Positions 12,001-23,204 of a stretch of DNA of 64,000 nucleotides are shown here, piece after piece (the first letter of the stretch is position 1; every line of letters begins with the position of its first letter). Below the pieces are notes generated by a model, which made no database searches, had not been told where the DNA came from, and saw nothing but the letters and a program-made list of their open reading frames with translations. The stretch is taken from positions 13,193,504-13,257,503 of the forward strand of contig NC_088298.1 of NCBI RefSeq assembly GCF_032854445.1. The letters run 5' to 3'. The DNA comes from Liolophura sinensis (taxonomy: Eukaryota; Mollusca; Polyplacophora; Chitonida; Chitonidae). Position numbers and translations under genes: made by a program.

Positions 12001-14006
12001 CAGACCTTCCCACGTACGACCAGAGAGGAAGCCAGCATGAGCTGGACTTGAACTCACAGCAACCGCATTGGTGAGAGGCTTCTGGGTCATTACACCGCGC
12101 TAGCGCGCTAACCAACTGAGCCACGGGGGCCCCTTTAAGGAATAATGTGGTATGTATAACAATATACTGGAAAATTATTCAGTATAACTGATGAAAACCT
12201 GCTATTTTAGTACATGTAGTATATGCTTACTTAATATATAGCAAAATAATCCTGAAAAAATTCATTATTTATTACGCTAAGCTATTCAGTGGGTAAATTA
12301 GATTAGGCCTACATCAGCTCTCAATACTTCAGGACAGCCAGACAGAGAAGAAAGCTGAAAATCTTTTAACAACAGTCTGTACGATACAGTATTCAATCCA
12401 CTGTATGCATAATCCACCGAAAACTCATGACTACAACTTCAAATACCTGCATGTTCTGAATGTTAAACCTGTATCATCATACTGCTCACATGAAGAACCG
12501 TTTTTCGCAAAAATTTGTATTTCATGAAAGGTTAAACTTACGTCTCCAAGATATCTTGGTTGAGCAGGCATCTTTGTCTTCGGTACACTGTTTGGTTGTC
12601 TTAATGCACTTGTCTTTGTTATCTGGTTGACTATGGCACACATAACACTGCAGGGCACTGCCTGCAATACAGGAAATAAAGCAAGAACCATGAGGTACAA
12701 CATGGAAGTGACCGTTTTTGTTGGTATTTTATGCCGTACTCAAAAATATTTCACTTATACAGCGCACCCAGAATTATGGTGGGAGGAAACTGGGTAGAGC
12801 CCAGCGTAAACTCTTGACCATCTGCAGGTTGCTGTCAGACCTTCCTGTGACATACAACTGGAGAGGAAGCCAGCATGAGCTGGCCTTGAACTCACAGCGA
12901 CAGAATGGAAGTGACAGTTCTAGCCGATTTTACACATACACATAAATGACAACACATAAATGCATGGAGAAATACATTTATTTGTCTTTTTTGTTGTTGT
13001 TTGATTGTCAATTACTGAAGGCACACTTGTGGCGATCAGTTTAATAGATGAAGGAAACTAGAGGGCAGGGAATAAACCACATGCCTTGGACAAGTTACTG
13101 ACAAACTTCTCCACATGTGATGCACAGATATTCACACCATTCGTGGATAACTGCTTATTTTCACAGAGGCTGTAAAGAAATCTATTTTACATATTTTTTG
13201 ATCTGATGGTTGTTTTGACCTATACTGAGGGATATTTCACCTATGTACCCAGTATGATGATGGGAGGAAACTGGGAAAAGTCAGGGGGAAACCCACGATC
13301 ATCCAAGGGTTGCTGGCAGACCTTGCCAAGTGTACCTGGATGGTAAACTAGGATATGCTGAACAAATTCACAACAAATTGGTGAAAGGCTCTGCCACTCA
13401 GGCCTGGACGCCCTCCAACAAAAGTGAAAGCAGGAAAATTCAGAGATTCTCTATCCAAGTTTCTATATCTCGTGTCCTAGTGATCAAAATAACAAGATTA
13501 TCTCCGAAAGTATGAATATGACTGAAAACATGTTAACAGGCTCAAAACCAGTAAAAGATTCACAAAACCCTGACACTGTATTAAAATCCTCATGCAGAAC
13601 TTGAACTTCCCAAACTTATGAAATTGAAGTAAAGGCTGATGTATTTTTGATAAGCTTTAGGCCTATATTCCTACATAATACCATTGTTTTATATCAACCA
13701 TCAAACAGGCTGTGAGGGCTTACCCTAAAATTGTGCTAACTTCCATACAGTTTCAACAAACTTCATCGATCTCCTCTTTTTTTCACATTTTCTATTGCCT
13801 GACTATAAAAATGAGTCAGAGCAATGACATTCCTTCATAGACGGCCGCCATGTTGTTTTCACCTGTCCCATCTTACATTTGAAAACATATCACAAAGCCG
13901 CCGTGTTCAGGCGAAGATGCACGCGATTTCTTGGTTTTTTTAGTGCCACAAACTTACCTAGAGTTAGCAGGCCGCAGAAAAACACAGTAAAAGGGATGAG
14001 TTCCAT
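8925..14006 (-). CDS. Ly6/uPAR-family three-finger protein, secreted and GPI-anchored; 4 coding exons
   Basis: Four exons with matching phases give 435 bp, 144 residues plus stop. Residues 1-19 are a signal peptide (MELIPFTVFFCGLLTLGSA). The mature part starts LQCYVC and has 12 cysteines at 22, 25, 35, 42, 49, 75, 81, 94, 104, 107, 108 and 113, ending in CCQGDLCN, the Ly6/uPAR signature. Residues 119-144 (LSGSLHKPS, then a hydrophobic run to the stop) fit a GPI-attachment signal with a small-residue omega site near Ser120-Ser122. Such proteins sit on the outer plasma membrane and modulate receptors, channels or junctions; the ligand here is unknown. It lies downstream of the receptor on the same strand. 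The start has a strong context (A -3, G +4). No truncation is visible. Confidence 0.9.
9164..9530 (-). mobile_element. SINE family B, near full length
   Basis: On the minus strand the head reads GTGGCGTAATTGTTAGAGTG (A box), then the body with CAGACATGACACCCC on the plus strand, and the tail (GGTTTAACGTTGTACTTAAC on plus). Located in Ly6 intron 3. No clear target duplication. Confidence 0.8.
9625..9760. mobile_element. Fragment of the same hAT-like MITE
   Basis: AAGGCCTGGAAAAGTTTCTT and ATTCCAGGCTTTTCAAAG match the ends of the 50957 element. In Ly6 intron 3. A weaker relative lies near 21260-21380. Confidence 0.45.
9824..10008 (-). CDS. Ly6 exon 3: second half of the three-finger domain
   Basis: 185 bp, residues 57-118, acceptor TTACAG, donor GTAAGA. 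It contains DKDCTTRSDC and the closing WDCVECCQGDLCN. The aromatic and basic stretch KRYWYRDW forms the predicted third finger. Confidence 0.92.
10009..11859 (-). other. Ly6 intron 2, proximal part without recognised elements
   Basis: AT-rich sequence with a poly-C tract near 11523. No exon, RNA gene or repeat recognised. Confidence 0.5.
11870..12133 (-). mobile_element. SINE family A, full length, with target duplication
   Basis: The tRNA-like head lies at the high end (A box TGGCTCAGTTGGTTAG, B box GAGTTCAAGTCC on the minus strand), then the body, then the shared tail. It is flanked by the repeat TTTAAGGAAT at 11860-11869 and 12134-12143, a target-site duplication. Located in Ly6 intron 2. 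The CGCGCTAGCGCG palindrome inside the head is typical of this family. Confidence 0.9.
12542..12661 (-). CDS. Ly6 exon 2: first half of the three-finger domain
   Basis: 120 bp, residues 17-56, acceptor TTGCAG, donor GTAAGT. It encodes LQCYVCHSQPDNKDKC and then two more cysteines, the first finger of the fold. Phase 1 at its end joins exon 3 to make a glutamine codon. Confidence 0.9.
12718..12903 (-). mobile_element. SINE family A, 5'-truncated
   Basis: Tail (TATGCCGTACTCAAAAATAT on the plus strand), body with AATTATGGTGGGAGGAAACT and part of the head-adjacent segment (TTGAACTCACAGCGAC). Located in Ly6 intron 1. Confidence 0.75.
12990..13165 (-). mobile_element. SINE family C, fragment
   Basis: AAACCACATGCCTTGGACAA and GTTACTGACAAACTTCTCCA match the body of the copy at 7965. 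Head missing. In Ly6 intron 1. Confidence 0.55.
13203..13330 (-). mobile_element. SINE family A, diverged fragment
   Basis: Body sequence GATGGGAGGAAACTGG, then GGGGGAAACCCACGATCATC and GTTGCTGGCAGACCTTG. Older than its neighbours by its many differences. Located in Ly6 intron 1. Confidence 0.65.
13958..14006 (-). CDS. Ly6 exon 1: start codon and signal peptide
   Basis: 49 bp, 16 codons plus one base, ATG at 14004-14006, donor GTAAGT. The hydrophobic run PFTVFFCGLLTL is a signal-peptide core. The phase-1 intron after the signal peptide is the common Ly6 arrangement. Confidence 0.85.
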
Positions 14007-15187
14007 GATATCTATCGCCACCTCATCACAACTCGCGACACCTTAACGCTATCTACCTAACCTGACCTAATTTGAATTCCTGACCCTCTACAGGTAAGCG
14101 GATGTCCTGTGGGTGATACCAACATGTGTCAGAGGGGTGTAACTTCCCAGGTGTGATATGTCCCACTTTTCGTGAAACTTTCACAATATCTTCGGGTGAT
14201 GACGAGAAAAAGACGAAAATGACCGGAGGAAGAAGATTTGATTCTGAGAGAAGATCGTACCAAATATGTTCAGAAATTTTACTCAATGCGTAATAGATAA
14301 AAAGAAGTAGGCCTACCAGTAGGACAAGCAGACTTAGACATTTGGAGAAGATTACAAATTATAGATCATTTAAAACATGACCATGTATTCATACATGTAT
14401 ATTCCTAATTTTATAAAAATATAAAATAAAAAGATAAACAAGTTTAAAAAGTAATAAATATATTTGAATTTTAGGCTTACAAAGTGACTGTGATGACAAA
14501 AGGTCTGGAAAAGAACTTCATATTATCAGCCAGTGGCTGATGAAAAAAAACACCCCCCACCCAACCAAAAAAAAAAACAAGAAAAAACAAACAAAAAAAA
14601 TCAGCAATAAAAAAGAAAACCCATCGTGATCATATTTTGCCATATGGTTTGCATAATTATAGGAAACTAGTATAAGGGGAAACCAGGATAAGAGAGGAAA
14701 TCAGCTTTTGGAAATGGTGAACATAAAGATAATGAGGCTCAATTAAGCGTTTTTAGGAAACCAGTGGCGTCTGCCAGTTTCTAGCATAACATCTTGACCA
14801 ATACAGTAGCAGCCTTAATTCATGAATTTTGTCAGGTAACTGATGAGGTGCTATAGCTTCCCCAAGGATCTGCCTGGTTTCTCACAACCATAAATGACCT
14901 TGCCATTTACCCTAAATGCTCAAGAAATACCAACCAGTAAAGTATGACTTAAGATGCAATTTGGAAACGTAAAATTTTCAAAAAGATTATGAAGACTGAA
15001 ATGTAGGCCTGCTGGTCATATAAGTGCACATACATGTATGAACTTCTCAGAAATTAAAAAACGTGTCCAGATCATAGAACATTTCGTCTAATACATCAAA
15101 ATATGCACCGACTGTGTTGTAGAACTGAGGATTTAGGGCAAGTGAAAAAGTCTTCAATATTGCTTGTAACATGAATTAAATATAAGG
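14007..15187. other. Upstream region of the Ly6 gene
   Basis: It contains the presumed Ly6 5' UTR and promoter just above 14006, an A-rich tract near 14545-14615 and one weak SINE fragment. No TATA box stands out. No other gene seen. Confidence 0.4.
14862..14940 (+). mobile_element. SINE family A, weak old fragment
   Basis: CTGCCTGGTTTCTCACAACC and a following CTCAAGAAATACCAACCAG recall the body-tail junction of family A in the plus orientation. Diverged; moderate doubt. Confidence 0.35.
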
Positions 15188-15394
15188 TGAACAATTTTTC
15201 AGTCGTATGACGACGAAGGAATCCTTAGAATGCATGTATTGTGCCTCCTTATTGCAGGACGGATTTCCACCGCTCTTTTATATAGTGCTGTTTCACTGAG
15301 ACGTCTTACCGAAGGCAAGTAAGGCTTTTCAGAAATTAAAAAACGTGCCCAAGCCATTATACTGATACGGGTCAACCAGTCGTTGCAAAAAAAG
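15188..15394 (-). mobile_element. SINE family B (subtype 2), truncated, with foreign insert
   Basis: ACAATTTTTCAGTCGTATGA and CAGGACGGATTTCCACCGCT match the copy at 4876. At 15325-15353 the family sequence is replaced by a stretch matching single-copy DNA 280 bp upstream (see findings). The head is missing. Confidence 0.75.
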
Positions 15395-15590
15395 CTGAAA
15401 ATGATTTCTATCATGATTGCATGTGCTGAAATTGATTTCTATCATGATTACATATGCTGAGTGATTTCTATCATGATTACATATGCTGAGTGATTTCCAT
15501 CATGATTGCATGTGCTGAGTGATTTCTGCCATAACTGCATGAGCTGAAAGTGATTTCTACCATGCCAAAATTACTTTCTGTTATGATTTT
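15395..15590. repeat. 29-31-bp tandem repeat
   Basis: About six units of GATTTCTATCATGATTACAT followed by ATGCTGAGT. It abuts the end of the truncated SINE at 15394. Confidence 0.9.
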
Positions 15591-16311
15591 TACTGTTCTA
15601 CAGCTGATTTTACAGTGATTATATATGATTGTACCAAAAGAGATTATAATCTATAATTTTGCTTCTTTTTTCAGCAAAGTAGTATAGAAGAGGATTTGAA
15701 TTTGTTTTTCAACATTTGCAAGTGATTAAAAGTTTCCTTACACCAAATTTTTACAATACTGGCAGTTTATTTATCAGGGTTTGCAACCGCAACAGTTAAT
15801 GAGAAAACAAGGGTAGGGCAAGTCCATCAAAGGGACACAACTCTGTGAACTATTTTCTAACAAAATCTGCAATAGTTTTTTACTCGAGAAAAGATCGCCG
15901 ATCAGAGCTTTCGAATATGTTCTATACATACTGCAAAGACAGTGTTATAGCTGACAAATGGTCACACGTAAACGGTGAAATACCGCCTTTTGTCAGCTTA
16001 CCTGTCAGGGTTTTATTCTAACTGTTCATCTAAATGCACAAATAGTAGCAATTTACAAGCCCCCTGATGAACATGACGATGGCACCCTTTGACCAAAGGT
16101 GGCAAATTGCTGACAGAAAACTGGTCCATGCATGTTCAGTTTGATTAATCAAAAAAACTGTTGGAGCAGGATATCACTTGTCAGCTCCTGTTATAAATAT
16201 GTTGTCATTATTGAGTATTACTTCATAAGCTTCAACCCACAAATAGCAGACTTCGACAACCTTCCCACAATTATGTATACCGAGATGTCACATACTTTGA
16301 TACATCTGCCG

Positions 16312-16650
16312 ATTCATTCATTTATTTGTTTAATGTCATACTCAAGACTTTTTCGCTTCTACAAGTACCTGGTGGTAAACCACCAACCTTTGGCAAGTAG
16401 CTGACCAACTTTTGCTGGTGTGATGTACACATATGCATGCCATGTGCGTGGAAGACAAGGTCTTCAACAAACGACAAGCTGTGGTAACAGGTTAATGAAG
16501 GCAGTTCATTATTTATTATCACCAAAACCTAACGAACAATAAAAGCATGGCAAACCATATATTCCATGTCCATGGGATTGAACCTGTATCTTGAGTCATT
16601 CCTGGCGACTGAAAGATAGGCATCTTAATGTAGGACCCGCTCCCTCATAT
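16312..16650 (-). mobile_element. SINE family C, near full length
   Basis: Tail complement TTTAATGTCATACTCAAGAC, body AAACCACCAACCTTTGGCAA, GTGGAAGACAAGGTC and a degenerate head near 16620. It lies at the 3' edge of the receptor flank. Confidence 0.65.
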
Positions 16651-17689
16651 AGTTGATAACTTGTTTTTACTTGTGCACGACAGAGGTTAAGATGGACTGC
16701 ATCATTATAATGTGAAAGGGAAGAGACAACACTGACATTATTTAAAATGCATCGAGTTTATTTTGTTCAGCACAGTCATTCAAAATGATAACATAACTGA
16801 TTTCAAACCTTTGACCAAATGATCTCTACACATTTGATCCATAATAAATATAAAAAATGTACCTCATTTAATTCTCCTGCAATTAATAACAATTCATACA
16901 ACATCTCCCCTGTTCTAATCAAAGCATGATATTTAATATCCAATTATTAAAAAAAACATAAGATGAAGAAACATGAAATTCATGCAGACTAGTTCTGGTG
17001 CCCATAGCATAACATTTGGGTAGAATGACAAAAATTCTAAATTCTGGCCACAAATAGAAATTCACGTCAGGAAATACATATCCCAATGTACTCTTCACAA
17101 TTTACACAACTTCATTTGTTATAGTTTATTGTTTCCCTGCTTCTGTGGCCCTAGGCAATGGTCTTCATACAACATGACACCAGCACTTCATCCACCTCAT
17201 CTAAACAGACTTAAATCATAAAATGATATTCATGTCATCTTAAACAAAGGATTCATTTCTACTCAAATCGGAACTGAAATTCACAGCAAGAGAATATTTT
17301 GAGAATAAAAACACATAGAAGAAACAAAAATCAAATTTAATGACACAAACACAAAACTATAAAGAAAGGTAAAGCCATAATCTAGCATGATTTTCTACCC
17401 TACTGCAAGACAGACTTATATGATATGCATTTCATTTTTATACATTGTGCTTTTCAGCAGGTGTAGTAAACCTGTAAATACTGCAGATATGCCTATCATT
17501 TCATTATCAACAAAACATAACACTCATTATTTTGTTCTCTGCTATTTCCGCTGAAGCACCAGCTTATTTCTGTAGTTTTAGTCATTCAGTTTATTTCTGT
17601 TACTACTTGGATGCTAAACACGTAGACTCGGAAATCAGGATTGTACAACAAAGCCTCAACCACACATTACTTAACAGCTTGTGCTACTA

Positions 17690-18050
17690 CATATCAGGTG
17701 TACAATACCCTGTGGCTGCCGCTCGGCACTGTGAGGTTGTGAGCCACACAGCACTGTGTAGCAGCTGAAAAGTGTACCAAACATTCAAAGGTTTAAAACT
17801 ATGTGGTACTGCGACAATCACTTTACAGTATAGTACAGTACACAGTAATCATGAACTGTGCAGTACTGCTCAGCATCTACAAGTTACTTTGTACTTACTA
17901 TTTAGATATTTTGCGGTTGTGAGACCAAGTACCATGCAGTAATCCTAAAAGGGCACAGGGTTCAAAACTCTCGTACTGCGACTGTGCAGAGCAGGAATGA
18001 ACCTTGCAGTACTGCTCAGCACCCACAGAGTACTGTACAACATTTCCAAA
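17690..18050. repeat. Diverged tandem repeat of about 168 bp
   Basis: GCAGTACTGCTCAGCA recurs at about 17860 and 18007, and GGTTGTGAG with TTCAAA and GTACTGCGAC recur with the same spacing. Roughly two units and a part. Confidence 0.55.
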
Positions 18051-20472
18051 GTACCTCAAGGATACCATGTGGCTTCCTTGCAACACCAAAACGTTTGAAA
18101 ACTGAGTAATGCATGTACACGTGCCATGGATAGGGGATCTGTTTTCTCAGCACCCTATTGGAACTGTAGTGGAAGTTTTGCCGTGATGTCAAGTCCTACA
18201 GGTGAGTACTGAATGCTTTATAAGCTTGGCATGATTTTCTCAAACATTAAAGGAAAGAATGTCTTGAAACACACAAAGACGTAAAGCACTATGATCGTCA
18301 ATTGACAACTCCTTCAAATCTACCCTCCTGAATTCAAATAGTATGTGTTTGTATAATTAATCAGCAAAACCATTTAGTTTTAATTCTTATTACATAACCG
18401 TACGTAAGAAAAGCTGGAATGTCACAAGATTTCATGTTTGCAGTATGAACAAGACAGGATTTGTGATCTACACAGATGAAGGAAAAGAAAAAAACGTGAA
18501 ATTATGTTTAACCGCAAAAACAACAACGATGTGAGCACTCTGTGGAGAAGGATGGACGCATAAACAAATTAACCCTATCCATTTCCACAAAAGTTTATGA
18601 ATCCTCTTTTTCATGATTTTATTTGCCATGATGACCTGCAATGCTTCGGCATAGTGTCTAGATGAGGGAGAGACGATGAGCCTAACAGCCAGCGTGAACT
18701 GTATGGACAACTATGGAGAATGAACATGAGATGTAAAAACAGGGAATACATGTACATGTTGATAACTAGGAATCAGAATATCAAATGTCAATGTGCAGAG
18801 AATAATGCTCCACAGAAAAACTGGCTGGAAAAAGCCTAGGTACCGGTACTGAAGAGTGGGGTGGACATTTTGGTTGTTCTATAGAACATAAAGACTCAAA
18901 ATAGTGTTTAAATGGAAAATTGTGCACAACTTCGTGTACAAGGACATGAAATCTCACACAGAAAGAACTAAGGATACATATATATATTTAACGATGAACA
19001 CAAAAAAATCCCCAGTAAACGGGGTAAAGTACACGCACACAAAAGAAAATGTTAAGAACTGCACATAGAAGAACTATAAGAATTTTTTTTAAAGAAGAAA
19101 CACTGTAAAATTGCCACTTGTATGACAGGCATTGTAAAAATGCAAATACATGCTACTCAGTGGAGAGAAAAAAGTGGACAAGAAAGTCCTATCATCTCAG
19201 GGCCATCGGAAAACCACATCACACATTACCACAGTTACATTTAACTAAAACATACATGTTATACACCAGAAGAAAAATAATCAGAAAGGTGAAGAGGAAT
19301 GGAACTGGTGATCATGGTCTAGGGCAAATGTTAACTTTCAAACATGTGAATTTTCAGGGCATTGTGCATTTACATGTACACTGTACGTCCATTTCAATAT
19401 CAAAAGTTTTGGAACCTCTCAAGTGAAGATAAATAATAGTGTACCATCAGGACTGGTGTTGATGATCAAAATACACAGGGTTATCCTAATTCAATCTTTT
19501 TAGTAAAGGAGTTCTTTCAATACGGTGTTGATATGAAAAAGCAATATATCACAAAAAAGGGGAATAACTCTGTAAAATTCAAAGCAATGTGATTTGTTAC
19601 CAATAGGTTTTTGGTCTGGTGGCAGAGAAAAAAATGTGAACATTTTCTTATAACTCAATATAATGCGGTGTACATGTAACTCCAAAAAGTTCACAGGTAG
19701 ATGGACGGACGATGCCATACTATAATACAATGTTTGTTGAAAACTGGTAGTCCCAAAACAGGGAGTGAAAGCCTTCTTACCCTTGAAGTTGTACAACTGA
19801 TAAAACTGGGCATTTCGATCAATGGGTAAATTAAAGTATACACTGTAACTGACAATATTAAAGCTCACAAATCTGACATGCATCCTAAGAATGTTCTTCA
19901 CATTTGAAGACAAATGACAATACGTACATGTTTGTACATGTAGACTAAAACACGATCACACAGAAAATTGTAATGCACCCATGAACATGTACACACTATG
20001 AAAACATCACTGTAATAAAAATTACACAATGTCCTCTCTATTTACATCCATAGTTCAAAGAAACGCTGGAAAACTAAGACAGGAAAGAAAGACCAAAGAC
20101 AACAACCAAAAACCAAAAAAAGCATTACAATGACAGGGTAAATTAAATAAATTTCTAAGTGTATAAAAACTTGGCAGAAACACTTTACAGAAGTGTATAT
20201 GTGCTTGAGCCAGTCTGTAAGTACACGTACATGTACTTGATTAACGCACTGGCCCAGTAATATGGCATACACACTTTATAGAAGTGTATCTCATTACAAA
20301 TCTGACAAAGGCGTACACTGGATTAACATCTCTACAAGTAACATTGAAGACACTTTCACGAATTGTACTTCTGTAAAATGTGATCTGTGGTGTAGTGTCC
20401 TGCATAGCTGTTTGCCTCCTTAACTTACCCATCAGTACTTGTACATGTGTGAGCAATGAGCCGCTAAACAAG

Positions 20473-20805
20473 CTCTGAAGTGTAGATCTATACGTAACCC
20501 AGAAGTGTAGATCTTATACACAACGCAGAAGTGTAGATCTTATACACAATAGATCTTATACACAACTCAGAGGTGTAGATCTTATACACAACTCAGAAGT
20601 GCAGATCTTATACACAACACAGAAGTGTAGACCTTATACACAACACGGAAGTGTCGATCTTATACACAATGCAGAAGTGTAGATCTTATACACAACTCAG
20701 AAGTGTAGATCTTATACAGAACTCAGAAGTGTAGATCTTATACACAACACAGAAGTGTAGATCTTATACACAACTCAGAAATGTGCTCTTTAAACACAAG
20801 AAGTG
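20473..20805. repeat. 26-bp minisatellite
   Basis: About 12-13 units with core GAAGTGTAGATCTTATACAC. The motif contains a BglII site (AGATCT) in nearly every unit. Confidence 0.93.
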
Positions 20806-22499
20806 TTGACATCACTGAGTAGCATATCACAAAGAGTAAGTTATATAAGCCAAAAAATATGTGCATATGATACATCAACAGTGCGTCTATACTTGTCAAA
20901 AGGCTTTGTAAGACGTCACTGTAATTTTTAAGTACAAAGTCGGCATTGTTGTTTGGACCTTTTATTTCTTTGGCAATTTTCTCTATTGTGAAATTGTTTC
21001 ATGCAGATACAACCACAAGATGAAATGAAAATAGGGGAATTAAAGCTGTCTCAACTGCTGTAGGGTCATCTGTGGATAATGTGTGAGTCTCTATACTGTA
21101 GTGCACTGTTTGACAATCCAAAATTCACTGTAAGCTCATCCGTAAAATGAGTTCCTTCAGCACAATACTTGATAAATCTGATCACCTTCCAGGATATTTT
21201 GAGATAGAAAATGTCAAGAAGTTGAAACCTTAAACAGTTTGGAAATTATTTTGTAAAATTAATCAATTTCCAGGAATACCAAAGAAATTCAATAACCTGT
21301 TTGTGACTTCAAATTCCATGACTTTCAAGGCATGGGAATTTTAGCTTCAGATTTCATGACCCAAGGATTTTCCGAAGGCTGCATAAACTGTGATGTATGT
21401 TGTCCTTTAATATTTGCCCTTGATTCTTCTGTGGATGTTCTTTTTTTTGGGGTTTGTTATTATACATCATTTAGAAAATACACATGAAGTGCACAGTGTA
21501 CATGTTTGAAAGAACCATTTGCCCTAAACTTATGTTCGATGAATGACATGATGAACAATGAATGAATTTATCTCTGATCACAGGCATTATAAGCCAGTTT
21601 ACATCTCATCTTATCTCATTTTTGTGACAATCATATACATAGCTTAAAACCCATTCAATTTCTCATACCTTCAGCTGATTTATAACTGTAACATTATCTC
21701 ATTCCTGTCACATGGAGTTACTCAGATATATGTACAGGTATTTATGAAGATGACAACAGCAGCTGACTGGGCCGATATGCTTCTGTCAGGAGGCATAGAG
21801 ATGATGTTTCACACAGTCAAACATGGCCACTTGTGTCCATGTTGTTGCTGGACAAGGCATGATTCTCTAGTATATGTTAATAAGTATATGTGCTGGTAGC
21901 AAATCATGATGATAGTGTTATTTCTGAATTAGCACTGATGAGATTTCTCCTCGGGTGAGAATACCACCTTAACAAAAGTTCAGCCTTGGCATAACTTTAA
22001 CCTTGCTGGAGCATCCACCTTGCCAAAAATTCCAGCTCACTCTTTCACTTTCTCATAATTTCCACCTTGGTACAGAACTCCTGGCCATCCTTGCATGAAA
22101 TCCTACCTTTTCAAGATCCCACTCTTGAGCCTTGTCCTGAACTTTAACCTCAGGATATGTGGTGTTATTTGCCTGAAGGAGTGTCCCACACAGGTTGTAC
22201 CTTCTCATATGCGTGTCTCTTTGTTGTATCTACAGCTACGTGAGATTGCAGAGACATTTACACTGATGTACAGCTTCAAGTCTGTGGGAAATCCCCCGGT
22301 CATTTGAGTGGTATGCCGGAGGCCATCAAACATCAATGTAATCTGCTTAACACTGGTCAAAAGATTGGCAATTTGTTAACCACCCACATGAAATGCATGG
22401 TTAGAAAGGTGAAATTCACAGATTTTGAACACACTGTTTCCTCTTCGATGATAATAGTGCTGAATATATTCCATTCATGAGAGGCCTTGTGATATTTTT

Positions 22500-22730
22500 C
22501 AATGCATTAAGTTTTAATGTCAAAATATTTCCCTCTGTTACTTCCACATTTCGGGACATTTCCCATCTTCACTTCCATGTGTTTGGATGTTTTCCTCTGA
22601 CTGAATGCTTACACTCCTTGGGATGATTCAGGCAGTTACTTCCACATCTTGGGACATCTTCTAGCATTTACTTTCACATTATGGGATATCTTCTAACATT
22701 TACTTGCACCTGGTGGGATATCTTGCTTCC
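22500..22730. repeat. Weak 30-38-bp tandem repeat
   Basis: Repeated ACTTCCACAT, GGGACATCTTCTAGCATT and GGGATATCTTCTAACATT. Clear only in the last three units. Confidence 0.5.
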
Positions 22731-23069
22731 CCGCAATAAAAAGCCACTTGATCACATCCTTTCCTTAGCCTTCCTGGACACCAAGTTCAGACAGGTTTCA
22801 TCGCAGTCACTGGTGAACCAGAGATATTTCTGTCAGTGTCAGATCTTGGAAACTGTTACAGACAAGGAAGTCATACCTTGATGATTTCCACATCTTTCAG
22901 CAGGATGCTGTGTCACACTGGAAAGTTTTCCACGAGTGGACTGTGACTATCACAACTTGTGAGCTATTCCCTGCCATTACTGTCACGTCAGGGTGACATT
23001 ACATTTTATCTGAAATTCACCTCTGCAAGTCTTAGCATTGTCAATTTTCACTTTCAAAAGCCATCAGGT

Positions 23070-23204
23070 TCAGACTTTCTTTTCATCAAACTCTAGGTGC
23101 GTTATCATTTTCTGGAGCGTCTTTTTGATGCGGAGAGCCGTGAGCCTTGCAGCTGGGTGTGGCTTCCAACATTCACGGATTAGCTTGGACATCTGCTGAA
23201 GAAT
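23070..23204 (-). CDS. ACVR1-like: Receptor exon 8: kinase C-terminus and stop
   Basis: 135 bp including TGA at 23070-23072, residues 473-516. The segment [20 protein letters not shown] is the conserved final helix pair of TGF-beta receptor kinases, followed by a short tail, as in ALK1/ALK2. Acceptor TTTCAG. Confidence 0.95.
   Translation of the reverse strand: MLQQMSKLIRECWKPHPAARLTALRIKKTLQKMITHLEFDEKKV

Larger units (their letters stand above)
16750..23069 (-). other. 3' flank of the receptor gene, possible long 3' UTR
   Basis: No coding exon is recognisable here; the 137-codon frame at 19500-19913 has no family features. On the minus strand the first AATAAA after the stop is at about 20961-20966, with others near 17590 and 16757-16762 and ATTAAA variants nearer the stop. 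The stretch contains a 26-bp tandem repeat, a diverged repeat of about 168 bp near 17690-18050 and a weak 34-bp repeat near 22500-22725. Which poly(A) site is used cannot be told. Confidence 0.4.

Noticed and set aside
11868-12124. Short overlapping frames around 11868-12124, and similar ones at 25792-26010
   Set aside because: Translations of SINE family A; the same peptide pieces recur wherever the SINE occurs.
19500-19913. Minus-strand open frame of 137 codons
   Set aside because: Lies in the 3' flank of the receptor on the same strand; no family features; consistent with chance in AT-rich sequence.
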